This document shows positions 1-5,884 of a DNA stretch of 13,411 bases, in pieces (within the stretch, counting starts at the first letter, position 1; each line of letters starts with the position of its first letter). The position numbers were made by a program, and so were the translations under genes. Location of the stretch: NCBI GenBank assembly GCA_903919165.1, contig CAIXHJ010000522.1, positions 1 through 13,411 on the forward strand, written 5' to 3'. The stretch comes from an uncultured Holophagaceae bacterium. GTDB lineage: Bacteria > Acidobacteriota > Holophagae > Holophagales > Holophagaceae. The notes below the pieces were generated by a model. The model was not told where the DNA came from, did no database searches, and was given only the letters and a program-made list of their open reading frames with translations.

Positions 1-128
1 CCGGCTTCAAGGCCCACGGCGTCCTCGTGAACAGCCAAGCCTTCACCAAGACCGCCCACATCTGGGGCGTGGGCAACAACGACAAGGGCACCAACAGCAA
101 CCGCGTGGTGCTGTTCGAGAAGACATAG
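1..128 (+). CDS. 3' end of an unidentified gene (5'-partial)
   Basis: An open frame enters from the left edge (first full codon at base 3) and ends at TAG 126-128, giving 41 residues. The end of the peptide reads HIWGVGNNDKGTNSNRVVLFEKT. It is rich in Asn, Gly, Thr and Val, with no membrane segment or metal motif, so it could be the last strands of a beta-rich secreted or surface protein. I do not recognise the family. Codon use (GGC, GTG, CTG, AAG) matches the neighbouring real genes, which supports coding. No function can be assigned from this fragment. Confidence 0.6.
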   Translation, partial: GFKAHGVLVNSQAFTKTAHIWGVGNNDKGTNSNRVVLFEKT

Positions 129-179
129 GTACCCGGGAGAAGGCAAAGGGTACTGGCCGTGAAGACAGGAGACCCTTTG
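129..179 (+). other. Two mutually exclusive inverted repeats after the first gene
   Basis: GTACCC (129-134) can pair with GGGTAC (148-153), and CAAAGGG (144-150) can pair with CCCTTTG (173-179). Both stems use GGG 148-150, so only one can form at a time. They lie directly after the stop at 128 and could end transcription of the first gene, but neither is followed by a T-run, so a standard intrinsic terminator is not shown. Confidence 0.3.
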
Positions 180-213
180 GTGAAAAACAGATGTCGGTAA
201 TAATTTTGATACA

Positions 214-241
214 TTGACTCAGATTCAATATGTCTCATATT
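214..241 (+). promoter_or_regulatory. Putative sigma-70-type promoter for the cupin gene
   Basis: TTGACT (214-219) is separated by 16 bp from CATATT (236-241). This matches the -35 consensus at five of six bases and the -10 consensus at four of six. The surrounding 185-245 stretch is clearly AT-richer than the rest of the window. It predicts a start near 248, at the base of the leader hairpin, about 45 bp before the cupin start codon. Confidence 0.4.
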
Positions 242-246
242 GGTTA

Positions 247-261
247 CTGCCCTTCGGGCAG
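247..261 (+). other. Leader hairpin upstream of the cupin gene
   Basis: CTGCCC (247-252) and GGGCAG (256-261) form a perfect 6-bp stem around a TTC triloop. It lies between the putative promoter and the Shine-Dalgarno AAGGAGG (284-290). It may stabilise the 5' end of the mRNA; no regulatory role can be shown. Confidence 0.35.
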
Positions 262-295
262 ATACCTGTCTAATTCATCCCCCAAGGAGGATCCC

Positions 296-732
296 ATGTC
301 TTTCCGTCGCTACAGTCTGCCTTTGCTCGGCGCTATTGCCCTGCTGGCCTCCAGTCTTTCGGCCAGCCAGGCCCCAAAGACGCCACCGCCGTCCTGCTTC
401 CAGCCGGCGACATCAAATGGAACGACGTGCCGGACTCTCCGAATCTTAAGATGGCGATCCTCGAAGGGAATCCCGCGAAGGGGGCCGGCCATTTCCTGAT
501 CAAATTCAAGGACGGTTTTGCCGCCCCCCTACACCATCATTCCTCCGACCACTTCGTCACGGTCCTTTCAGGAACCCTGTCCCTGACCATCGATGGAAAG
601 GAGACGAAGTTGCCGGCAGGTTCCTTCTTCCTTTTCCGTGGCAAGAAGGAGCACATCACACGGTGCGAGCCCGGTGCGGATTGCGTGATCTCCGTGGACG
701 TCCGTGGAAAGTGGGATGTCGTCCCGGAATGA
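296..732 (+). pseudogene. Secreted cupin-domain protein with a frame break after the signal peptide
   Basis: ATG 296 follows a strong ribosome site (AAGGAGG 284-290, 5-nt spacing) and opens a Sec signal peptide with an Arg-Arg n-region, a hydrophobic core LPLLGAIALLASSL and an ASQA cleavage site. That frame then ends at 499 in low-quality sequence. The mature domain continues in the -1 frame (KDATAVLLPAGDIKWNDVPDS onwards) to TGA 730-732. It carries cupin motif 1 (PLHHHSSDHF...G) and motif 2 (LPAGSFFLFRGKKEH), so a metal-binding single-domain cupin is expected. One extra C in the CCCC run at 372-375 would restore one frame of 145 residues. The break is therefore a one-base deletion, a sequencing error, or programmed slippage. 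A GTG at 427 could only give a cytoplasmic 101-residue piece that lacks the first strand. The substrate is unknown. Confidence 0.75.
373..409 (+). other. Possible -1 slippery heptamer with downstream stem in the cupin gene
   Basis: At the frame break the signal-peptide frame reads C CCA AAG (373-379), which has the X XXY YYZ form of a -1 slippery heptamer. A -1 slip gives CCC AAA and then the cupin frame. Seven bases downstream, CGCCG (387-391) can pair with CGGCG (405-409). The stem is short. A plain one-base deletion explains the break equally well or better. Confidence 0.25.
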
Positions 733-795
733 TCTGAGCACCTGGCCACGAAGTAGCCCTCGCTGTCTTGAAGTTCCCTTTCACCGGAGGTCCGA

Positions 796-1068
796 ATGCC
801 GAAGTACGTGATCGAACGCAATATCCCGGGCGCAGGGAGCCTGGACGCTGCAACCCTCAAGGCCATCTCCCAGAAGTCGTGCGGTGTCCTGCGTTCCATG
901 GGCTCTGAGATCCAGTGGGTTCACAGCTACGTCACGGACGACAAGATCTACTGCGTGTACCTGGCCCCGAATGAGGCCATGGTGCGCGAACACGCCAGGC
1001 AGGGCGGTTTCCCTGCGGACTCGGTGGCTGCCGTTCACCAGATGATCGACCCCACCACTGCCGAGTAG
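796..1068 (+). CDS. DUF4242-family small protein
   Basis: This 90-residue protein starts at ATG 796 with GGAGG at 786-790. It has no signal peptide or membrane segment, so it is cytoplasmic. It has the DUF4242 pattern: a start like PKYVIERNIPGAG, a central QKSCGVL and IQWVHSYVTDDKIYCVYLAPNE, and an end HARQGGFPADSV...IDPTTAE. The family is a small ferredoxin-like alpha/beta fold. A Streptomyces member (SCO4226) has been described as nickel-binding, but most members have no assigned role. Cys29 and His44 are possible metal ligands here. It lies 63 bp after the cupin and 62 bp before the ODP-like gene, so all three may be co-transcribed. Confidence 0.85.
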   Translation: MPKYVIERNIPGAGSLDAATLKAISQKSCGVLRSMGSEIQWVHSYVTDDKIYCVYLAPNEAMVREHARQGGFPADSVAAVHQMIDPTTAE

Positions 1069-1130
1069 GCGCGTTCACCTACGGGATCGAATTGGGATCC
1101 AACCCTATCGGCAGGCCCAGGAGGTCTCGC

Positions 1131-1856
1131 ATGACTACTCGAGTCGATGAAATCGCCGATGGGATCTTTCGCATCAGCACGTCGGTGCCCATACCCGCCA
1201 TACCGGGCGGCTTCACCTTCAACCAGATCCTGATTCGGGACGAAGCGCCCCTTCTGTTCCATACCGGGCCGCGCGGACTCTTTGAGGCCACCCGGGCTGC
1301 CATCGAGACAGTGCTCCCGGTCGCCTCGTTACGCTATCTGAGCTACTCCCACTTCGAGGCGGACGAGTGCGGAGCCATGAATGCCTTCCTGACGGCCGCC
1401 CCCACCGCCGTCCCCCTGTGCAGCCGGGTGAGCGCCATGGTGTCCATGGGGGACATCGCCGACCGGCCACCCCAGGCCCTGCGCGATGGAGAGGAATTGG
1501 ATCTGGGGCAGCACCGGGTCTGCTGGCTGGACACACCCCACGTGCCCCACGGGTGGGATGCCGGACTGCTCTGGGAAGCCACCACCCGGACGCTCCTCTG
1601 CGGGGATCTTTTCACCCAGCCCGGCGGGGACCTGCCCCCGATCACGGAAGGGGACATCCTCGGCCCCAGCCAGGCCATGCTCGCAGGCATGGACTACTTC
1701 TCCTGCCGGGAAAAGGCCCAGAGCACCCTGATCCGCCTGGCGGCCCTCCGGCCCCAGATCCTCGCCACCATGCATGGCAGTTCCTTCCGTGGCGACGGGG
1801 CCGCCCTGCTGAAGAGGCTCTCCATGGCCCTGATGGAACCGACGGGCGCTCATTGA
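1131..1856 (+). CDS. Stand-alone oxygen-binding di-iron protein (flavodiiron-type metallo-beta-lactamase fold)
   Basis: The start at ATG 1131 is set by AGGAGG at 1119-1124; it gives 241 residues. A longer frame from TTG 1092 has no ribosome site. The ligand set matches the di-iron site of flavodiiron proteins: H74-x-E76-x-D78, H140, D159 and H215. The H140-x18-D159 spacing is the same as in that family. The residue after D78 is Glu, where many flavodiiron proteins have His. The FMN-binding flavodoxin domain that normally follows is absent, so this is the lactamase-fold half alone, as in the ODP family of O2-binding sensors and reductases. It is cytoplasmic and may bind or reduce O2 or NO with an external electron donor. 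A hydrolytic MBL enzyme is less likely because the ligand pattern is HxExD, not HxHxDH. Confidence 0.85.
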   Translation: MTTRVDEIADGIFRISTSVPIPAIPGGFTFNQILIRDEAPLLFHTGPRGLFEATRAAIETVLPVASLRYLSYSHFEADECGAMNAFLTAAPTAVPLCSRVSAMVSMGDIADRPPQALRDGEELDLGQHRVCWLDTPHVPHGWDAGLLWEATTRTLLCGDLFTQPGGDLPPITEGDILGPSQAMLAGMDYFSCREKAQSTLIRLAALRPQILATMHGSSFRGDGAALLKRLSMALMEPTGAH

Positions 1857-1918
1857 GCCCAGTGGTGCCCGTCCGAATGCCTCAGCTCAACCCAAGTCTT
1901 CCTTGAAGGGAATTCAGC

Positions 1919-2869
1919 GTGAGTGAAAAGAAGGTCATCGCGGTCGTCGGTGCCACCGGCGCTCAAGGCAGTGGGGTGGTCCGCGCCATTTTGGGGGATC
2001 CCGGGGGCGGGTTCGCCGTCCGCGCCCTTACCCGGGACATCCATTCCGAGAAGGCGCGCGAGTTGGTCCGTCTCGGCGCGGAGGTCGTGGCCGCCGACGT
2101 GGATGACCCCGGGAGCTTGAGGAAAGCCTTTGACGGAGCCTACGGTGCCTACTGCGTGACGTTCTTCTGGGCGCACTTCTCCCCCGAGAAGGAGGTGGCC
2201 GAAGCCGGTTCCATGGCCAGGGCGGCCAAGGACGCGAGCGTCCAGCACGTGATCTGGTCCACGCTAGAGGACACCCGCGCTTGGGTCCCCCTCACCGACG
2301 ACCGCATGCCGACCCTCATGGGCCGGTACAAGGTTCCCCACTTCGACGCGAAGGGCGAATCCAACCACCTCTTCACCGACCTCGGCGTGCCTGTGACCCT
2401 CCTGAATACCTCGTTCTACTGGGACAACTTCATCCACTTCGGCATGGGTCCCAAGAAGGGTCCGGACGGGGTCCTGGCCATCTCGCTCCCGATGGGTGAC
2501 AAGCAGCTCCCGGGCATCGCGGCTGAGGACATCGGCGCCTGCGCCTACGGGATCTTCAAGAACGGCGCCACATACCAGGGGAAGACCCTCGGCATCGCGG
2601 GCGAGCACCTGGGCGGCGATGCCATGGCTGCCGCGTTCACGAAGGCCCTCGGGCAGGAAGTCCGCTACAACCGCGTGACCCCCGAGATGTACCGGGGCTT
2701 CGGGTTCCCGGGAGCCGAGGATCTGGGCAACATGTTCCAGTTCAAACGGGACTTCAACGAGGCTTTCTGCGCTGCACGGAACCCCGACTTCGCCAGGAGC
2801 TTGTACCCGGGGCTGCAGCGTTTCGACCAGTGGCTGGCCCGCAACGCCGAGCGTATCTCGATCGAGTAA
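1919..2869 (+). CDS. NmrA-like / HSCARG-type NAD(P)-binding protein
   Basis: This 316-residue protein starts at GTG 1919, with GAAGGG (1905-1910) eight bases upstream. The N-terminus is a Rossmann fold, VIAVVGATGAQGSGVV, with the GxxGxxG dinucleotide motif at G11, G14 and G17. An Arg in VRALTRD (end of strand 2) suits NADP(H). The catalytic Tyr-x3-Lys of classical short-chain dehydrogenases is not evident where expected, as in the NmrA/HSCARG group, whose members sense the NADP(H) redox state or act as reductases. The C-terminal part (PGIAAEDIGACAYGIFK...) is typical of the family. It follows the ODP-like gene by 62 bp and converges with the Rrf2 gene. A role in redox sensing or detoxification is an inference. 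Confidence 0.85.
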   Translation: MSEKKVIAVVGATGAQGSGVVRAILGDPGGGFAVRALTRDIHSEKARELVRLGAEVVAADVDDPGSLRKAFDGAYGAYCVTFFWAHFSPEKEVAEAGSMARAAKDASVQHVIWSTLEDTRAWVPLTDDRMPTLMGRYKVPHFDAKGESNHLFTDLGVPVTLLNTSFYWDNFIHFGMGPKKGPDGVLAISLPMGDKQLPGIAAEDIGACAYGIFKNGATYQGKTLGIAGEHLGGDAMAAAFTKALGQEVRYNRVTPEMYRGFGFPGAEDLGNMFQFKRDFNEAFCAARNPDFARSLYPGLQRFDQWLARNAERISIE

Positions 2870-2878
2870 GGGATACTG

Positions 2879-2901
2879 CCAGCACTTTCAGAGTGCGCTG
2901 G
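2879..2901. other. Inverted repeat between convergent NmrA-like and Rrf2 genes
   Basis: GCACT (2882-2886) pairs with AGTGC (2892-2896). An alternative bulged stem pairs CCAGCACT with AGT-gc-GCTGG across 2879-2901. It covers the stop codon of the Rrf2 gene and could slow transcription from both sides. There is no T-run, so a terminator role is weakly supported. Confidence 0.25.
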
Positions 2902-3388
2902 GGCGGAGTGGGGCCAGACAGCGGTTCGCGCCCCGCACGCGCCCGATGGCCTGCACCCGCAGGTGGGCGGGCCGGTGGGCTTCGCTGCGCTGGGCCAGGA
3001 CGCTGAAGCGCACCGAGGCCAGGTAGCCATCCAGCACCTGGGTGGCCTCCACCCACACGGACTGGACGGGACAGGCGGCGGCTAACGGACAGACGCGACG
3101 GTCGCTGACGCAATGGTTGAGGGAGACCCCACCCTCCATGGCGTGGACCACGTCGCCCAGGGAGATATCCTCGGCAGGCCGGGCCAGGCTCACGCCCCCG
3201 CCGGAGCCTCGGGAGGTGGCCAGGATGCCCGCCTTCACCAGATCGCCCACGATCCGCCGCACGAATTCCAGGGGCAGCATCCGGTGCCTGGCGATATCGG
3301 CGATGGGCACCTTGGCGCCGGGTGCCAGGCAGGCCAAGTGGAGCACCACCCGGGCCGCGTAATCCGTCTGTCGCGCGATGCCGAGCAT
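2888..3388 (-). CDS. Rrf2-family transcriptional regulator with Fe-S-type cysteines
   Basis: This 166-residue protein has the Rrf2 winged-helix start (MLGIARQTDYAARVVLHLA), a recognition-helix region (IARHRMLPLEFVRRIVGDLVKAGI) and the wing SRGSGGGVSLARPAEDISLGDVV. The C-terminal dimer helix carries C93, C100 and C106, spaced x6 and x5. This is close to the cluster ligands of IscR and NsrR, so an Fe-S-based response to O2, NO or iron-sulphur status is likely. Its promoter, 3412-3440, lies just upstream, so it is probably transcribed separately from rimI. The targets are not shown; the convergent redox-type genes or its own promoter are candidates. The last 20 or so residues are basic and unlike the family, and may be an extension. 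Confidence 0.9.
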   Translation of the reverse strand: MLGIARQTDYAARVVLHLACLAPGAKVPIADIARHRMLPLEFVRRIVGDLVKAGILATSRGSGGGVSLARPAEDISLGDVVHAMEGGVSLNHCVSDRRVCPLAAACPVQSVWVEATQVLDGYLASVRFSVLAQRSEAHRPAHLRVQAIGRVRGANRCLAPLRPSAL

Positions 3389-3411
3389 GGTCCACCGCCT
3401 GGGAGGACCTA

Positions 3412-3440
3412 AATATGAGTGAATCAGTCCTGTTGGTCAA
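3412..3440 (-). promoter_or_regulatory. Promoter of the Rrf2 regulator gene
   Basis: Read on the minus strand: TTGACC (3440-3435), exactly 17 bp, then CATATT (3417-3412). This is five of six and four of six to the sigma-70 consensus with ideal spacing. The predicted start, near 3405, gives a leader of about 17 bases before the ATG at 3388. Confidence 0.5.
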
Positions 3441-3452
3441 GACTCCAGAGTC
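3441..3452. promoter_or_regulatory. Palindrome next to the Rrf2 promoter, possible operator
   Basis: GACTC-CA-GAGTC is a perfect 5-bp inverted repeat with a 2-bp centre. It directly abuts the -35 element of the Rrf2 promoter and lies just after the rimI stop codon. Rrf2 regulators are often autoregulated through inverted repeats at their promoters, so this is a candidate operator. It is short and could be chance. Confidence 0.25.
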
Positions 3453-3454
3453 AT

Positions 3455-3886
3455 CTATGACTTCGTATGGTGAAACAGCGCCGCGTCTTCTCCATCCGGG
3501 TAGTAGGCAGGGCGCAGGCCGCGGCGCTGCCACCCGCAGGCCCCATAGAGCCGGATGGCCGCTGCGTTGGAGACCCGCACTTCCAGGTAGAGACGGGTGA
3601 TTCCCTCGGCCTCCAGATCGCGCTGGCAGGCCTCCAGTAGGGTCCGGCCCAGGCTGTGGCCGCGGTGGGCTGGATCCACCGCGATGCGCAGCAGCTCCGC
3701 CTCGCCCGCCGCCGGAATGCGCGTCCAGCGGGCGAAGGCCAGCTCCGGCATCAACCATAGGGCCTCATGGTTCGCAGGGGCCTTCCAGGCTGATCCGAAG
3801 GCCGTGCGATCCAGTCGCGCCACCCAGTCCGGCAGCGGAGCACCAGCGGCCAATCTCTGAACGCTGCCGCCGAGTCGTTCTGTCAT
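3455..3886 (-). CDS. rimI: GNAT-family protein N-acetyltransferase, RimI type
   Basis: This 143-residue cytoplasmic enzyme would acetylate protein N-termini with acetyl-CoA (ribosomal protein S18 in the E. coli case). The start at 3886 is fixed by the ATGA overlap with the tsaB stop. GNAT motif A reads ELLRIAVDPAHRGHSLGRTLL (residues 64-84), with R75-G-H-S-L-G80 as the pyrophosphate-binding loop. The RimI signature follows: LEVRVSNAAAIRLYGACGW (101-119) and YYPDGEDAALF (128-138). The tsaB-rimI pair is a common bacterial arrangement and supports the RimI assignment over other GNAT proteins. Confidence 0.9.
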   Translation of the reverse strand: MTERLGGSVQRLAAGAPLPDWVARLDRTAFGSAWKAPANHEALWLMPELAFARWTRIPAAGEAELLRIAVDPAHRGHSLGRTLLEACQRDLEAEGITRLYLEVRVSNAAAIRLYGACGWQRRGLRPAYYPDGEDAALFHHTKS

Positions 3887-4578
3887 CGCGCCACGCCCTT
3901 CCGCAGGGCCTCTGACAGATGGGAGGCGGCCAGGGGGAAGTTCACCTCCGCGTCCGTCTCCCGCAGGTAGAAGGGCACCAGGGGCGCTTCCGGCGGCCCC
4001 TGGGACACGCGCCGGGCCAGGGCCACCAGGCCAGCCAGGGTGGCCGCGCCTTCGTTCGCGGGGGTGAGGCGATGGGCGGGCAGCACCGCCTCGACTCTGG
4101 GCGCGAAGGCCTCGGGCGCCCACCAGTCCTCGTCGCCCACGCGCCCCGGCAAGGTGGTCAGGGGATGCTTGGCGGCGGCCGTCCTGGGGCCGGCTTCCCA
4201 GCGCTGATGGAAGGCCTCGCTCCGTTGCCCGTCCAGCAGGATCCAGAAGGGCCCCGTCACACCAGCCTGGACCAGAGCCTCGGCCCGGAGGGCGAAGGCG
4301 GAAAAGCCCCAGGTCGGCAGGCCCGCGAGGCCGAAGCCCTCCGCCGTGGCCACGCCGATGCGCAGGCTCGTGAAGCCGCCGGGCCCCAGGCAGGCCGCCA
4401 CGCCGGAGAGATCCCTCGGTGCCGCGCCAGCCTCAGCCATCACCTCGTTCAACGCGGGGATGAGCAGTTCGCTGTGCCCCCGACCCACGCCGGACAGTAC
4501 CCGCCGCGCCCACACCCGGTCCCCCTGGATCAAAGCCAGGTGCAGGATCTCCGTGGTGGTGTCGAGGGCCAGCAGCAT
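3883..4578 (-). CDS. tsaB: tRNA threonylcarbamoyladenosine (t6A) synthesis protein TsaB
   Basis: This 231-residue, ASKHA-fold partner of TsaD takes part in t6A37 modification of ANN-decoding tRNAs. The N-terminus MLLALDTTTEILHLALIQGD is the first ATPase-fold hairpin, GRGHSELLIPALNEV (33-47) is conserved, and GPGGFTSLRIGVATAEG (65-81) matches the family signature GPGSFTGLRIG with a Ser in place of the second Gly. Length is normal for TsaB, and the paired His-x3-His metal site and C-terminal domain of TsaD are absent. The gene overlaps rimI by four bases (ATGA) and follows rpmB after a hairpin and short repeats. No good ribosome site is visible upstream of the ATG at 4578. Confidence 0.9.
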   Translation of the reverse strand: MLLALDTTTEILHLALIQGDRVWARRVLSGVGRGHSELLIPALNEVMAEAGAAPRDLSGVAACLGPGGFTSLRIGVATAEGFGLAGLPTWGFSAFALRAEALVQAGVTGPFWILLDGQRSEAFHQRWEAGPRTAAAKHPLTTLPGRVGDEDWWAPEAFAPRVEAVLPAHRLTPANEGAATLAGLVALARRVSQGPPEAPLVPFYLRETDAEVNFPLAASHLSEALRKGVAR

Positions 4579-4619
4579 GAGGCCAGTGTATCGGCCACGC
4601 CCCGGCTTTTAGCCTGAGG

Positions 4620-4640
4620 ACTGAAGACTGAAGACTGAAG
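4620..4640. repeat. Three tandem copies of a 7-bp unit
   Basis: ACTGAAG occurs three times in a row (4620-4626, 4627-4633, 4634-4640), flanked by a decayed copy (TGAGG) on the left and ACC on the right. It lies between the tsaB start and the rpmB hairpin. It could be a slippage tract or part of a dispersed intergenic repeat. No other copy was noticed in this window. Confidence 0.7.
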
Positions 4641-4653
4641 ACCAGCGGACGCA

Positions 4654-4680
4654 CAAAGGCGGCCACCTGGGCCGCCTTTG
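4654..4680 (-). terminator. Strong GC-rich hairpin after rpmB
   Basis: CAAAGGCGGCC (4654-4664) and GGCCGCCTTTG (4670-4680) form a perfect 11-bp stem around a 5-base loop, 17 bases after the rpmB stop codon. On the minus strand the stem is followed by TGCGTCC, not by a T-run. Termination is likely from position and stem strength, but read-through into tsaB-rimI is possible. Confidence 0.6.
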
Positions 4681-4696
4681 CGGGGTCGTATCTGAG

Positions 4697-4888
4697 CTAG
4701 CAGGCCTTGAGGACCTTGCCGGCCTGGATGCAGGAGGTGCAGACGCGCAGGCGCTTGGGAGTGCCGCCCACGAGGGCGCGGACCCGCTGGATGTTCGGGT
4801 TCCAACGGCGCTTGGTGACGTTGTTGGAGTGAGAGACGTTGTTTCCGAACTGGGGCTTCTTGCCGCAAATTTCGCACTGGCGGGACAT
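4697..4888 (-). CDS. rpmB: 50S ribosomal protein L28
   Basis: This 63-residue protein starts at ATG 4888 with GTGAGG five bases upstream. It begins MSRQCEICGKKPQFGNNVSHS, then TKRRWNPNIQRVR and CTSCIQAGKVLKAC, the usual L28 sequence. Two pairs, C5-x2-C8 and C50-x2-C53, form a zinc ribbon, so this is the C+ (zinc-binding) form; many bacteria have a cysteine-free paralogue for zinc starvation. The gene is monocistronic or leads into tsaB-rimI past the hairpin at 4654-4680, and is divergent from dprA. Confidence 0.97.
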   Translation of the reverse strand: MSRQCEICGKKPQFGNNVSHSNNVTKRRWNPNIQRVRALVGGTPKRLRVCTSCIQAGKVLKAC

Positions 4889-4929
4889 GGGAACCTCACG
4901 GACCAAAGGTGAAAACAGCCAAGAAAACC

Positions 4930-4957
4930 AGTGTAGCCGTGGGCCCTCGTTTCGCAA
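4930..4957 (-). promoter_or_regulatory. rpmB: Putative promoter of rpmB
   Basis: On the minus strand TTGCGA (4957-4952) is followed after 16 bp by TACACT (4935-4930). Each box matches the sigma-70 consensus at four of six bases. It would give a leader of roughly 35 bases. Its position also argues against a dprA start as early as GTG 4909. Confidence 0.35.
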
Positions 4958-4980
4958 GGGAAAAGCTCTTGCGCCGCGCC

Positions 4981-5847
4981 ATGCCCCGTGCTCAGCATAG
5001 CCTTCCTGCCCCTGGAACCCCCGTGGATCTGCGCCTATGGGCCCTAGCCTTCACTGTGCTGGACTGGACTGAGCGCCAGAAGGCCGAATGCTGGGCTGCC
5101 CTCCAGTCGGACGCGCAGCCAAAGCTATCGTCGGTACAGAACGAGGCCCTGGCCCGCCTGGAAGCCGACCTGCCCCGGCGCCAACATGAAGCCCATGGTC
5201 TCGGCGCCCGCCTGCTCCTGCCGGGCGATCCCGGCGTGGATGTCCTGCTGGCGCCCCTGCCCTACCCCGTGGCCCTGTGGGTGCGCGGGTCGCTGCCGCC
5301 GGAGGGCCTCCGCCTGGCCATTGTCGGTAGCCGCCAGGCCAGCAGCCGGGGCAAGGCCCGCACCCGGGCCTGGGCGAAGGCGCTCACGGAGGCCGGCGTG
5401 GCCATCCTCTCGGGCCTGGCCCGGGGCATCGACGGCGCGGCCCACACCGGGGCCCTGGAAGCGGGTCCCACCTGGGGCGTGATGGGTTCAGGCCTGGAAC
5501 ACCCCTACCCGCCCGAACACAAGCCCCTCATGGATCGCATCGTGGCGACCGGAGGGGGCGTCATCACGCCCTTCCCGCCCGAAGCCCGGCCCCTCAAATG
5601 GCACTTCCCGCGTCGCAACTGGCTGCTGGCGGCCTGGACCGACGGTGTGCTGGTCACGGAGGCCCGACTGAGGTCCGGTTCCCTGGTCACGGCCCGCCTC
5701 GCCCTGGACCTGGGCAAGGAGCTATTCGTGGTTCCTGGGTCCGAAGGGCCGGATACCCTCCTGCAGGAAGCTTCGGCCTACGCCGTCGAACACCCGAGTG
5801 AATTGCTGGAATTGCTCCAGGAAGTTCCTCCTCGAGGCGGGGGGTGA
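4981..5847 (+). CDS. dprA: DNA-processing protein DprA, short form
   Basis: DprA binds incoming single-stranded DNA and loads RecA during natural transformation. The Rossmann-like core is complete: LAIVGSRQASSRGKA (112-126), ILSGLARGIDGAAHTGALEA (142-161), GVMGSGLEHPYPPEH (166-180), and PPEARPLKWHFPRRNWLLAAW (199-219) with the RRN motif. The family form is usually about 360 residues and ends in a DML1-like winged helix; this protein ends at 288, soon after the Rossmann core, so that domain is missing, and the N-terminal helical domain is divergent. ATG 4981 is chosen because the GTG at 4909 overlaps the likely rpmB promoter and has no ribosome site. TTG 4969, in frame with AAGGGA seven bases upstream, is a real alternative and adds four residues. 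Confidence 0.88.
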   Translation: MPRAQHSLPAPGTPVDLRLWALAFTVLDWTERQKAECWAALQSDAQPKLSSVQNEALARLEADLPRRQHEAHGLGARLLLPGDPGVDVLLAPLPYPVALWVRGSLPPEGLRLAIVGSRQASSRGKARTRAWAKALTEAGVAILSGLARGIDGAAHTGALEAGPTWGVMGSGLEHPYPPEHKPLMDRIVATGGGVITPFPPEARPLKWHFPRRNWLLAAWTDGVLVTEARLRSGSLVTARLALDLGKELFVVPGSEGPDTLLQEASAYAVEHPSELLELLQEVPPRGGG

Positions 5848-5884
5848 GAGAGTCTATCTTCCGTTTCGCCTGAGGAAGGAGTCA

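Noticed and set aside
1092..1130. TTG-initiated N-terminal extension of the ODP-like protein
   Set aside because: AGGAGG at 1119-1124 is ideally spaced for ATG 1131, and the extra residues are not conserved-looking.
2754..3758. 334-codon minus-strand open frame across the NmrA, Rrf2 and rimI genes
   Set aside because: It crosses three convincing genes in another frame, and its Pro/Arg/Gly-rich translation is typical of GC-rich shadow frames.
4909..4980. Upstream extension of dprA from GTG 4909
   Set aside because: No ribosome site, overlap with the likely rpmB promoter, and 24 extra basic residues that are unlike DprA. TTG 4969 remains possible.
5824..5878. Possible stem-loop between convergent dprA and tetrahaem genes
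   Set aside because: TTCCTC can pair with GAGGAA and GGCG with CGCC, but the stem is interrupted and the loop is long, with no T-run; not a convincing terminator.
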